This document shows, piece after piece, positions 9,827 to 18,371 of a stretch of 64,000 nt of DNA (position 1 is the first letter of the stretch; each line of letters starts with the position of its first letter). The notes beneath the pieces were generated by a model. It searched no databases. It saw only the letters and a program-made list of their open reading frames with translations, and had not been told where the DNA came from. The translations under genes and the position numbers were made by a program. Source of the stretch: Chryseobacterium sp. RU37D (GTDB taxonomy: Bacteria; Bacteroidota; Bacteroidia; Flavobacteriales; Weeksellaceae); NCBI RefSeq assembly GCF_900156075.1, contig NZ_FTMM01000012.1, positions 31,645 to 95,644 of the forward strand. Reading direction: 5' to 3'.

Positions 9827-11002
9827 TTAAAGTGATAAAAAAGCGTACCCAAAAGACAGCACGGAAATAATTATTCCCGCCATGAAAATTTTATACGTCG
9901 TAGATAAAAGTTTATATTTTCTGTCCAAAACCTTTCCCAGATAATATAGATCTTTCACCATCGAATCATAAATATAATCCTTGTCTTTGATTAAATCTTT
10001 CATAGCATTGTAATAATCATCAAAAAGCATTCTATTAAAATTACCAAAAAATAAAAGATTTACTTTTCTGTCTTCTACATCCTGCTTGGTAAATTTTGTT
10101 TCAGTTACATTCGGTTTTGTAGATAAAATTGCGAAAATGATGGTAAGAACACTTGAAAACAGCAGCAAAAAACTTGGAATTATCAGGTGAGAGTTTTTAG
10201 GAGTATCAAGCTTTGGAACCAAAACAGAAAGACATACGGAAATAATGATCGCATTTACAGAAAGTAAAATATTCGCTTTACTGTCAGCAATATCACTTAA
10301 TCTGGTATGATTATTCAGCGTTACACGAAACAGAGTATCAATGCTTCTGTCAGATTTCGGCTCCTTTTCTTTCTCTTTTTTATTTTCAGAATTATCTTTT
10401 TTGTCGTCTTCTTTTTCTATTTTTTTCTCAATTTTCCTAATATTTTTCTCTTTCAAAGGCTGCCAGTTTTGTTTAGCAAAATCCGTATAGAATTTATGCT
10501 TGTTTTTAAGCATATCCAGATTTCCTGCATTCCATTCATCATTAGAAAAACATTTCACATTGGTCAGCTCCCATTCTTTTCTCAATGCATCAGAAATATC
10601 ATTGTAGTCATGGCTTGCAAAATGGCTGCAGTCAGCATCTTTTATGATTTTTTCCAAAAGATTTTGGGGTTCATAATTGATCTTTGTGGCCAGAATTAAT
10701 TTTTTGACATCATCTATATAATTTTCAGGATAATTTTCTTTTTGTAAAAAATTTTCCAAAATCACTCCTCCCTTCTCTTCATGATCTTTAGCAGATTCTA
10801 TGTATCCCACATCATGAAACCAAAGCGCCAATAACACCTTTTCCTGATCTTCCTGGGAAACAGATGTATTTTTCATAATTTCCTCAGCTTTATTTACTGT
10901 ATACGTAGTGTGTATAAAATTATGATAAAAATATACCAAAGATAGTTTATCTTTGAATAGGATTTCAACATAATCTTTGGCTTTTTGTAAAATGCTCATC
11001 AT
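9827..11002 (-). CDS. HD-domain phosphohydrolase fused to a PycTM (DUF5706) membrane domain
   Basis: 391 residues in three parts. Residues 1-180 form an HD-superfamily metal phosphohydrolase: His27 and His31 in HNFIHT, the HD pair His63-Asp64 in WFHDVGY, and the KDADC motif at 121-125. Residues 183-220 are a highly charged Lys/Glu linker. Residues 221-391 match the PycTM family: the NNHTRLSDIADSKANILL signature at 230-247, hydrophobic helices near 246-263 and 273-293, and a C-terminal helix near 370-390. PycTM is the cell-killing membrane effector of Pycsar anti-phage systems, where it is triggered by cCMP or cUMP made by PycC. No nucleotidyl cyclase lies nearby. The HD domain could hydrolyse a nucleotide signal that controls the membrane part; this is inference. 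The start is at either of two adjacent ATGs. Confidence 0.85.
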   Translation of the reverse strand: MMSILQKAKDYVEILFKDKLSLVYFYHNFIHTTYTVNKAEEIMKNTSVSQEDQEKVLLALWFHDVGYIESAKDHEEKGGVILENFLQKENYPENYIDDVKKLILATKINYEPQNLLEKIIKDADCSHFASHDYNDISDALRKEWELTNVKCFSNDEWNAGNLDMLKNKHKFYTDFAKQNWQPLKEKNIRKIEKKIEKEDDKKDNSENKKEKEKEPKSDRSIDTLFRVTLNNHTRLSDIADSKANILLSVNAIIISVCLSVLVPKLDTPKNSHLIIPSFLLLFSSVLTIIFAILSTKPNVTETKFTKQDVEDRKVNLLFFGNFNRMLFDDYYNAMKDLIKDKDYIYDSMVKDLYYLGKVLDRKYKLLSTTYKIFMAGIIISVLSFGYAFLSL

Positions 11003-11025
11003 CGAAATTTTGTTAACGTAAATTT

Positions 11026-14000
11026 ATGAATTTCTCCTTGAAAACTCATCTAAAAAAAACTTCTGTTGTCCTTAGAGTAGCTATATTTGCCTGGGTTCTT
11101 TATTCCTGCGCAACTTACAACATAAAAAAAGGTAAAAATCTATCTAAAATAGAAAATCATGATATAAAATCTGAAAATGATTTTAAAATTTTCTTAATTG
11201 GAGATGCCGGAAATGCAGATGAAGCTCAGTCTCAGAATACTTTGAATCTTCTAAAAAACCAGCTTGAAGCCGCCGATAAAAATTCTATGCTAATTTTTCT
11301 CGGAGACAATATTTATCCCAGCGGAATGCCTAAAAAGTCAAACAAAAACTATTATCTGGCCAGGCAAAAACTGGAAAACCAACTCTCCATTACAAAAAAT
11401 TTTAAGGGAAAAACTTTAGTAATTCCGGGCAATCACGACTGGTATAATGGTCTTGGCGGGATGAAGGATCAGGAAGAATTTGTGAAAGATTATTTTGATG
11501 ATAAAAAATCTTTTCTTCCGAAAAACTCTTGCCCGATTGATGATATAAGCCTTACAAAGGATATAAAATTAGTCGTTATCGATACAGAATGGGCTTTATT
11601 AAACTGGGATCAATACCCGGGAATCAATAAAAACTGCGACATCAAAACCCGTGAAGACCTTTTCGTTGAATTTAAAGATCTGATTAATAAAAATCAGGAT
11701 AAAATAATTATCGTTGCTCTTCATCACCCTGTTATCAGCAGCGGAACTCATGCAGGCTATAATTCTGTAAAATCTCATCTTTTCCCTTTGAAAAGCAAGA
11801 TTCCGGTTCCGGGTGCTGCAAGTGTGATTAATGTATTGAGAAGCTCCTCTGGTGCCAATCCGGAAGATATTAATAATCAACACTATGCTGATTTAGCCAA
11901 TCGATTAAAAAGTATTGTTCAGGAAAAAGAAAATATCATTTTTGTTTCGGGACACGACCACAATCTGCAATACCATGAAGAAAGAAATATCAGGCAGATT
12001 ATCAGCGGATCCGGTTCAAAAGTTGATCCCACTTCTATTGGTGAAAAAACAGATTTTTCATATGGCGGAAGCGGATTTGCGGTTTTAAATATCAGAAAAG
12101 ACCAAAGTTCCGATGTTGAATATTTTTCTACAACAAATAATAATCTCGAGAAAATTTCACACATTCAGGTAATTGATAAGCCTAAGGAATTTGTCAATAA
12201 TTATCCAAACTCATTTTCTGCTGTTATTTCATCTACAATTTATCCTAAAAAATTAACAGAAAAAGGAAAATTTTACAGATGGCTTTGGGGCGAGCATTAC
12301 AGGAAATATTACGGAATGGAGATTGAAGCGCCAACAGCAAATCTCAATGAACTTGACGGAGGCTACATACCTTTCAGAGAAGGCGGCGGAAATCAATCAA
12401 ACAGCTTAAGATTGAAAACACAAGACGGGCAAGAGTATGTAATGAGAGGCGTGAAGAAAAGTGCTGTACGATTTCTGAACAATATGGCTTTTAAGAAAAG
12501 TACTTTCGGAAATGAGCTGAATAATACGTTCCCGGAAAAGTTCCTGATGGATTTTTATACAACCAATCATCCATTCACTCCATTTTCTGTAGGAAATATG
12601 GCTGATAAACTGAATATTTTTCATAGCAATCCAAGATTATATTACATCCCCAAACAACAGGCTTTGGGTAAATATAACATTAATTATGGTAATGAAATGT
12701 ATATGATTGAAGAACGTTTTTCTTCAGATCCCAAAACGTTGGCGGCTTTAGATAATGCAAAAGATATTGTTTCCACAGATGATGTACTGAAAAATTTTAA
12801 CAAAAATTACAAATATTCGGTAGATCAGGAATCTTACATCAGGGCCAGAATTTTTGATATGCTGATCGGTGATTGGGACAGACACTCAGATCAATGGAAA
12901 TGGGCAGAATATCAGGAAGGCGACAAAGAGATCTACAAACCCATCCCAAGAGACAGAGATCAGGCATTCAGCAAATATGACGGAGCGGCCTTTAAAATTA
13001 TCATGAATATTCCGGCGATTCGCCATATGAAAACCTTTAAGGAAGATATTCAAAGTGTAAAATGGCTGGCCATGGAACCTTATCCTCTGGACTTGATTTT
13101 CTTAAAAAGCTCTACGGAAAAAGACTGGATCGAGCAGGCAAAATACATCCAGGAGCACCTTACAGATAAAGATATAGACGAAGCTTTCGACAATTTACCA
13201 AAAGAAGTAAAAGATGAAACAATTGCTGATATTCAGCGAAAATTAAAAATAAGAAAAACCAAATTACAGACATACGCTTCACAATACTACGATGTTTTAC
13301 AGGAAAAAGTTCCGTTAGCAGGAACAGTAAACCCTGATAAGTTTGTGATTACAAAAAATGGGAATTCCGTTAATGTAAAACAATACAAATTAGATAAAAA
13401 CAAAGAAAATTCAGAACTGGTTTTTGAAAAGACATATGATGATTCAAAAACAAAAGAACTATGGATCTATGGACTTGAAGATGATGATATTTATGACGTT
13501 TCCGGTAATGGAAGACCCAAAATGAATATCAGGCTGGTCGGCGGCTACAATCATGATACTTACAATGTAGAAAACGGAAGCAAGGTGAAGATTTATGATT
13601 TTAAATCGCAAAAAAACATATACAATACTCACGGAGCAACGAAAAATATTTCGGATGATTATGACATCAATACGTACAATTATAAACACCCGAAATACAA
13701 TTTCTTTGCAGGCTATCCCAACGCAGATTTCAATCCTGACGATGGTATAATTTTAGGGGTTTTAGCAAACTATACAGTTAATAATTTTATCCGCGCCCCT
13801 TATACTCAAAAGCATAGCCTGAAAGTGAATTTTTATACTGCAACCGGTGGGTTTAATGCAGTTTACAAAGGAATTTTCAAAAAAGCAATTTCCGGATGGG
13901 ATTTCAATCTGGATGCCGCCTTTACAACTCCCCGTTTTGCCAAAAACTTCTTCGGGCTATCCAACGAAAGTGATTATGATACAGATATTGCAGAAAGAGA

Positions 14001-14742
14001 ATATAACAGGGCAAGAATTTCAAAGATCAATTTCTCTCCCTCAATTTCCAAAAAAAGCTGGGCGAATTTATTTCATCAGTTTCAGCTAACTTTTGAAAAT
14101 AATAAAGTACAGAAAAATGGGGATCGATTTGTAGATGTTTCACCCGACGTAAGACCTGAAGTGTTTAGCAACCAGCAATTTGCAGGGGCAAATTATACTT
14201 TTAGCTATAAAAACCTTGATAATAACGCGTTTCCGACTTTAGGAATGGAATTTACTGTAAATGCAGACTGGAAAACAAATCTTTCAAATTTTGATAAAAA
14301 CTTCCTGATCCTTACCGGGACACTTACCCTGGATCACAGGCTTGACAGTAGAGGAAATTTTGTTTTTGCCAATTCGAGCAACGCCATGTGGATCAACAAT
14401 AACAATTTTGAATTTTACCAAGCTGCAGCGATTGGTGGAAATAATGGTATGAGGGCATTCAGAAATGACAGGTTTTCGGGAAGGTCTTACTTTACCAATA
14501 ACTCGGAAATCCGTTGGGATTTTGGGAGAGTGAGAAATAATATCATCCCCGCAAATATGGGAATTTTAGTAGGATATGATATCGGAAGAGTATGGAATGA
14601 CAATGAAGATTCCAGAAAATGGCATCAGTCATTTGGAGGCGGTTTTTGGCTAAGCATTGTAGAGATGTTCTCCGCAAGACTTAATTATTTTACAGGCACG
14701 GATGGCGGAAGGGTTTCTGCCGGTGTGGGAATGACGTTTTAA
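11026..14742 (+). CDS. calcineurin-like phosphoesterase / kinase-like / Omp85 barrel fusion lipoprotein
   Basis: 1,238 residues. The N-terminus has a hydrophobic segment ending in LYSC (Cys28), a loose lipobox. Residues 52-360 are a calcineurin-like metallophosphoesterase with every metal motif: GDAGNAD (59-65), GDN (93-95), GNHDW (135-139), HHP (233-235), GHDHN (309-313). Residues about 440-760 contain three blocks reminiscent of HipA/FAM20/CotH-type atypical kinases: EYVMRGVKK with Lys477/478, IGDWDRHSDQW (614-624), and PIPRDRDQAF (639-648). The last 350 residues are beta-rich and end as an outer-membrane Omp85/surface-antigen barrel (GGNNGMRAF, terminal GVGMTF). It should be surface- or periplasm-facing. 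Its start is 23 bp from the divergent HD-PycTM gene. The kinase-like reading is inference from motifs only. Confidence 0.85.
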   Translation: MNFSLKTHLKKTSVVLRVAIFAWVLYSCATYNIKKGKNLSKIENHDIKSENDFKIFLIGDAGNADEAQSQNTLNLLKNQLEAADKNSMLIFLGDNIYPSGMPKKSNKNYYLARQKLENQLSITKNFKGKTLVIPGNHDWYNGLGGMKDQEEFVKDYFDDKKSFLPKNSCPIDDISLTKDIKLVVIDTEWALLNWDQYPGINKNCDIKTREDLFVEFKDLINKNQDKIIIVALHHPVISSGTHAGYNSVKSHLFPLKSKIPVPGAASVINVLRSSSGANPEDINNQHYADLANRLKSIVQEKENIIFVSGHDHNLQYHEERNIRQIISGSGSKVDPTSIGEKTDFSYGGSGFAVLNIRKDQSSDVEYFSTTNNNLEKISHIQVIDKPKEFVNNYPNSFSAVISSTIYPKKLTEKGKFYRWLWGEHYRKYYGMEIEAPTANLNELDGGYIPFREGGGNQSNSLRLKTQDGQEYVMRGVKKSAVRFLNNMAFKKSTFGNELNNTFPEKFLMDFYTTNHPFTPFSVGNMADKLNIFHSNPRLYYIPKQQALGKYNINYGNEMYMIEERFSSDPKTLAALDNAKDIVSTDDVLKNFNKNYKYSVDQESYIRARIFDMLIGDWDRHSDQWKWAEYQEGDKEIYKPIPRDRDQAFSKYDGAAFKIIMNIPAIRHMKTFKEDIQSVKWLAMEPYPLDLIFLKSSTEKDWIEQAKYIQEHLTDKDIDEAFDNLPKEVKDETIADIQRKLKIRKTKLQTYASQYYDVLQEKVPLAGTVNPDKFVITKNGNSVNVKQYKLDKNKENSELVFEKTYDDSKTKELWIYGLEDDDIYDVSGNGRPKMNIRLVGGYNHDTYNVENGSKVKIYDFKSQKNIYNTHGATKNISDDYDINTYNYKHPKYNFFAGYPNADFNPDDGIILGVLANYTVNNFIRAPYTQKHSLKVNFYTATGGFNAVYKGIFKKAISGWDFNLDAAFTTPRFAKNFFGLSNESDYDTDIAEREYNRARISKINFSPSISKKSWANLFHQFQLTFENNKVQKNGDRFVDVSPDVRPEVFSNQQFAGANYTFSYKNLDNNAFPTLGMEFTVNADWKTNLSNFDKNFLILTGTLTLDHRLDSRGNFVFANSSNAMWINNNNFEFYQAAAIGGNNGMRAFRNDRFSGRSYFTNNSEIRWDFGRVRNNIIPANMGILVGYDIGRVWNDNEDSRKWHQSFGGGFWLSIVEMFSARLNYFTGTDGGRVSAGVGMTF

Positions 14743-14809
14743 AGAACAAATTTATATCTTTAACATGTCTTTTAGTTTTTGATAAAAAATTTAATAGACT
14801 GGTTATTTT

Positions 14810-15685
14810 TTATTTTAGATCAAACTTATATATGTTTCCTCCCGTTTTTTTATCCGCTTCATCAGCAATCATCAATGTTTTATCATCTTGAAAAACTATT
14901 GCTTCCTTTTGCGAATTATGATGTAAAGATATTTTCTGAACTGCAGCCTTACTAAAGTCATCCGCCATAAATCCGGATAAAATATGAATATTTTTATGGG
15001 TTAGTAATACGATTTTATTTTTGCTGCTGTTGATGGCAGCAGATGTAATTGCTGCATCGCTATAACCACCTTTAAGCTTCAATCTACCTATTAGTTTTGC
15101 TTCATAATTCCCCTCCTTATTCGGAATCTGGAAAACCATGAAAGTTCCGTCGAAACCTTTGCTTCTGTTTTTTGTAAAGAGATAAAAATATCCATCCATT
15201 TCTACAAAAGCTTCACAATCGTATAACCAGTTTGATTTTTTTGGCGGAAAATCTTTCTGGCCTTCGTAATGAAATTTTGTGGTTTGAATAACCTTCGTGG
15301 CTCTTTGGGAAGCATCTTTCAAATCAACTTTTAAAATAGCTAAATCCTGTCTGTCGTTTTCGTTATTCCCAAAATCTCCAATATAAATATTTCCTTGAGG
15401 ATCAGAGGTGATGTCTTCCCAGTCATAGTTTTCAGCTTTTTCTACTAAAACATCGCTCGTAAGATTTCCCTTTTGATCTAGCCCATAAATAACATTTTTA
15501 TTCCCTTGATCTTCTATTGCCCAAATGATACTTTTATTCTTTGATAAAATAATTCCCGAGACTTCTTTAAGTTTTTTAGGCAAAGAAAATTCTACTTTTA
15601 AAGAATCGGTTTGAGGTTGATCTATTTTTGGGTTGCAGCCAAGAAATACCATTACCGTTACCGCATAAAAAATACTCATTTTCAT
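14810..15685 (-). CDS. predicted lipoprotein, beta-propeller-like, unknown function
   Basis: 291-residue exported protein: the signal segment ends in VFLGC, giving an acylated Cys17. The mature part has recurring strand-turn blocks (KNKSIIWAIEDQGN, NYDWEDITSDPQGNIYIGDFGNN, SKNKIVLLTHKNIHIL) in a spacing that suggests a propeller of the SdiA-regulated or phytase-like-esterase kind, though I cannot assign an activity. The start overlaps the stop of mazG (TAATG on the minus strand), so the two are translationally coupled, probably because of gene compaction rather than shared function. Confidence 0.8.
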   Translation of the reverse strand: MKMSIFYAVTVMVFLGCNPKIDQPQTDSLKVEFSLPKKLKEVSGIILSKNKSIIWAIEDQGNKNVIYGLDQKGNLTSDVLVEKAENYDWEDITSDPQGNIYIGDFGNNENDRQDLAILKVDLKDASQRATKVIQTTKFHYEGQKDFPPKKSNWLYDCEAFVEMDGYFYLFTKNRSKGFDGTFMVFQIPNKEGNYEAKLIGRLKLKGGYSDAAITSAAINSSKNKIVLLTHKNIHILSGFMADDFSKAAVQKISLHHNSQKEAIVFQDDKTLMIADEADKKTGGNIYKFDLK

Positions 15686-16458
15686 TAATTTTTATTTAAA
15701 ATTTTTGCTTCTTCCCAAAGCAAATCCATTTCTCCCAAAGACATATCTGCTAATTTTAAATCTCTTTCCAAAGCGATATTTTCCATTTGCTGAAATCTTG
15801 AAATAAACTTCAGATTGGTTCTTTCCAATGCTGAATCGGGATTAATTCCTGAGATTCGGGCATAATTAATCAGGGAAAAAAACACATCGCCCAATTCCTG
15901 CTCTTTTTTATCCAAATCTGTTTCTGCATGAAATTCCTTAATTTCTTCATCCACCTTTTTCCAAGCATCTTCCGCATCATGAAATTCAAAGCCGATTCCT
16001 TTTACTTTATCCTGAATCCTGTAAGCTTTCACCAAGCTCGGCAAACTTTTCGGTACACCGCCCAAAATAGATGTATTTCCTTCTTTCAGTTTTAATTTTT
16101 CCCAATTCTGCTTTACTTCTTCTTCATCCTTCACTTCTGTATCTCCGTAAATATGTGGATGGCGGAAAATCAGTTTTTCGTTTAAAGAATTAATAACATC
16201 TGCTATATCGAAATTTCCTTTCTCGGAACCGATTTTTGCGTAAAAAACCAAATGCAGCAAAACATCTCCTAATTCTTTTTTTATTTCCTGTAAATTTTCC
16301 TGTAAAATAGCATCTGAAAGTTCATACGTTTCTTCTAAAGTTAGATGGCGCAACGATTGCAGTGTCTGTTTCTGATCCCACGGACATTTTTCACGCAGAT
16401 CATCCATAATGTCTAATAATCTTCCGAAAGCTTCCAGTTTTTCTTGTTTGGTGTTCAT
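15685..16458 (-). CDS. mazG: nucleoside triphosphate pyrophosphohydrolase MazG
   Basis: House-cleaning enzyme that hydrolyses NTPs and dNTPs to monophosphates plus pyrophosphate. The 257-residue protein has the two tandem MazG helical domains typical of the long form; the first carries the metal-binding EExxE (Glu42/43/46) and ELGD (Glu62, Asp65) motifs, and the second repeats ExxxE and QELGD near residues 180-198. I start at the ATG at 16458 instead of the upstream in-frame TTG at 16473, because a TAAATTTG box at 16487-16480 would place transcription start just before that ATG. It leads a two-gene unit with the lipoprotein gene. Confidence 0.93.
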   Translation of the reverse strand: MNTKQEKLEAFGRLLDIMDDLREKCPWDQKQTLQSLRHLTLEETYELSDAILQENLQEIKKELGDVLLHLVFYAKIGSEKGNFDIADVINSLNEKLIFRHPHIYGDTEVKDEEEVKQNWEKLKLKEGNTSILGGVPKSLPSLVKAYRIQDKVKGIGFEFHDAEDAWKKVDEEIKEFHAETDLDKKEQELGDVFFSLINYARISGINPDSALERTNLKFISRFQQMENIALERDLKLADMSLGEMDLLWEEAKILNKN

Positions 16459-16479
16459 AGTTTGAGAGTTCAAGTCTTA

Positions 16480-16487
16480 CAAATTTA
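16480..16487 (-). promoter_or_regulatory. -7 box of the mazG promoter
   Basis: TAAATTTG on the minus strand, 21 nt before the mazG ATG; a perfect match to the Bacteroidota TAnnTTTG box. The nearest upstream TTG is 26 nt away, a little far. Confidence 0.5.
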
Positions 16488-16519
16488 AGGAATGAAATTT
16501 AATGCATTGTTTTCAATAC

Positions 16520-16555
16520 CAAAACCTAACAGGTTTTAAAAACCTATTAGGCTTG
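16520..16555. repeat. degenerate palindrome, AACCT-AGGTTTTAAAAACCT type
   Basis: Words AAACCTAACAGGTTTT and AAAACCTATTAGGCTT form an imperfect hairpin with alternative pairings (AACCT/AGGTT). It resembles the nuoH-nuoI palindrome at 1078-1110 and lies between mazG and the DUF5606 gene. Confidence 0.5.
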
Positions 16556-16618
16556 TTGAGCTTAATAAAAAAGCTCTGCCTAAAATGACAAAGCTTTATA
16601 ATTTAAATCAAAGATGAA

Positions 16619-17176
16619 TTATCCTTGTTTTCTGTGTGTGCTTTTTGGAGCCGCTTTTGCAGCAGAGGTAGCTTTAACTTTCGAAGTGGCAGGCTTCTCT
16701 GTTTTCGAAGCTTTCTTAGGAGCTTCTTTTTCTATACTCGCCTCTTTTGCAGGTGTACCTTCCAATGTTTCAGGCTCAGCTTTTACGAAGCTCTCAGGAG
16801 TGATATATCCTGCTTTCTGAAGAATATTGTACCATTGAGCCAATTTTTTAATATCGGAAGCATACACTCTTTCCGTATCATAGTTTGGAAGAGATGTCAG
16901 CATGAATTCTTTCAATTCTGCATCGCTTGATTTGTGAGGGATCGCTTCTTTGTAATCATAGTTTTTAGCAATATTTTCAAAAACTTCGAACAAAGGAACT
17001 TCTTTTTCAAATGTAAACATCGCGATGTTATCCAATAAACTTACCTGGCTGGAGTTTCCAATGCTTACTTTTTTCTTTGTTGTAACATCTTCAATAATAA
17101 ATCCGTTTCTTAATTGAGAAACTAATTTGTAAAGTCCTGGTTTTCCAGAAATTGAAATTATTTTTTCTAACAGCAT
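16619..17176 (-). CDS. DUF5606 domain protein
   Basis: 185-residue cytosolic protein. The N-terminal 135 residues match the Bacteroidota-specific DUF5606 family (start MLLEKIISISGKPGLYKLV, then the FENIAKNYDYKEAIPH block). The C-terminal 45 residues are a low-complexity Ala/Lys/Glu/Pro tail ending in HRKQG, typical of a disordered nucleic-acid-binding or interaction tail. The function is unknown. It lies 98 bp downstream of def on the same strand and may be part of the ruvX-def transcript. Confidence 0.85.
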   Translation of the reverse strand: MLLEKIISISGKPGLYKLVSQLRNGFIIEDVTTKKKVSIGNSSQVSLLDNIAMFTFEKEVPLFEVFENIAKNYDYKEAIPHKSSDAELKEFMLTSLPNYDTERVYASDIKKLAQWYNILQKAGYITPESFVKAEPETLEGTPAKEASIEKEAPKKASKTEKPATSKVKATSAAKAAPKSTHRKQG

Positions 17177-17210
17177 ATTTTAATTTTTTGTAAATCTGCA
17201 ATCATTTTTC

Positions 17211-17233
17211 AGTACTTCGGCAAGCTCGGTACG
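17211..17233. repeat. short dispersed repeat, TACTTCGGCAAGCTCGGTAC type
   Basis: 23-bp word whose reverse complement matches 24506-24528 (core GAGCTTGTCGAAG) at about 19 of 23 positions. Both copies are intergenic. Confidence 0.5.
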
Positions 17234-17274
17234 AAACTTTTTGCTCTGTATTATTTTTATTTTTTTATCCTTAT

Positions 17275-17847
17275 TTATTTTGGAAATCTCATTTTATAAC
17301 TGATGCTTACGTCACCTTGGGTAATTTTCGTCAGCTTTCCTTTTACCAGCTTTTTTTTAAGAGCGCTTAAATGGTCTGTAAATAAAATACCCTCAATGTG
17401 ATCATACTCATGCTGAATTACACGGGCTCTAATATCGGAAAAAGTTTCCGTATGTTTTACAAAATTTTCGTCATAATATTCAATCAGGATTGTTCCTTTT
17501 CTTTTCACATCTTCTCTTACATCAGGAATCGAAAGACATCCTTCATTGAACTTCCATTCCTCACCGGATTCTTCAAGAATCTTAGCATTTATAAATACTT
17601 TTTTGAATTCTGCCAGCTCATCCTTAATATCTTCATAATCTTCATCTTCGGCCAAAGGACTCACATCCACTATAAACAGACGGATATCAAGGCCGATTTG
17701 CGGTGCAGCTAATCCTATGCCATTAGCGCTATACATGGTATCAAACATGCTTCCTATCAACTCTTGCAGCTCAGGATAATCTTTATCAATATCCTTTCCT
17801 ACTTTTCTCAAAACTGGGTCCCCAAAGGCTCTTATCGGTAAAATCAT
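17275..17847 (-). CDS. def: peptide deformylase
   Basis: Removes the N-formyl group from nascent proteins. All three metal-site motifs are intact in the 190-residue protein: GIGLAAPQ at 43-50, EGCLS with Cys104, and HEYDH at 146-150. The start codon overlaps the ruvX stop (ATGA), so the two genes are coupled. A 14-residue acidic insertion (ending EDEDYEDIKDE) sits between the first two motifs, as seen in other Bacteroidota deformylases. Confidence 0.95.
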   Translation of the reverse strand: MILPIRAFGDPVLRKVGKDIDKDYPELQELIGSMFDTMYSANGIGLAAPQIGLDIRLFIVDVSPLAEDEDYEDIKDELAEFKKVFINAKILEESGEEWKFNEGCLSIPDVREDVKRKGTILIEYYDENFVKHTETFSDIRARVIQHEYDHIEGILFTDHLSALKKKLVKGKLTKITQGDVSISYKMRFPK

Positions 17848-18260
17848 CTTGTTCTTTGTTCTAAAAAATTTTGCAATATGATGGTTGCGCTTATTTTATC
17901 TATTAATCCTTTTTCCTGTCTCTGTTTTTTACTTTTTCCGCTTTGTGAAATAAAAAACGAAGCCATTTTGGATGTAAATCTTTCATCGAATCGATTAATT
18001 TTAATCGTTGGAAATTCTTCTTGAAAAATTTCCAGAAACTTCAAAATATCCGTTTCTATCTCTGAAATATTTCCTTTCAAATCTACAGGAAGGCCTACCA
18101 CTACTTCATCTACCTTATTTTCATTGAAATATTTTCTTAGAAATTCCATTAAAAATGAAGTTGGTACAGTCTCCAAACCACTTGCTATAATCTGCATATC
18201 ATCCGTTATAGCAATGCCACAACGGGCCCTTCCATAGTCTATCGCAAGCATTTGTCCCAT
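17844..18260 (-). CDS. ruvX: RuvX/YqgF, RNase H-fold resolvase / pre-16S rRNA nuclease
   Basis: 138 residues, the normal YqgF length. The N-terminus MGQMLAIDYGRARCGIA supplies the first acidic residue of the RNase H fold, VVGLPVDLKG is the second strand block, and RFDERFTSKMA with the C-terminal DKISATIILQNFL completes the family pattern. The family acts in 16S rRNA 5' maturation. First gene of a minus-strand unit with def. Its promoter box ends only 7 nt from the ATG, implying an mRNA with almost no leader. Confidence 0.94.
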   Translation of the reverse strand: MGQMLAIDYGRARCGIAITDDMQIIASGLETVPTSFLMEFLRKYFNENKVDEVVVGLPVDLKGNISEIETDILKFLEIFQEEFPTIKINRFDERFTSKMASFFISQSGKSKKQRQEKGLIDKISATIILQNFLEQRTR

Positions 18261-18267
18261 AAGTTTG

Positions 18268-18300
18268 CAAATTTAATAAATTTTAATGATTTTATTTCAA
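18268..18300 (-). promoter_or_regulatory. ruvX promoter, two-box
   Basis: TTG (18300-18298) and TAAATTTG (18275-18268) on the minus strand, 22 nt apart, matching the Bacteroidota consensus TTG-N17-23-TAnnTTTG. The predicted start of transcription falls within about two bases of the ruvX ATG. Confidence 0.65.
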
Positions 18301-18371
18301 ACACAGTTTTTTTTATAAATATGTTTTATTCCATTATTTTTTATAATTTTAATTTTCCAAAAAGCAATAAT

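Noticed and set aside
9827..14742. Complete Pycsar anti-phage operon
   Set aside because: A PycTM domain is present but there is no nucleotidyl cyclase (PycC) or other defence gene nearby.
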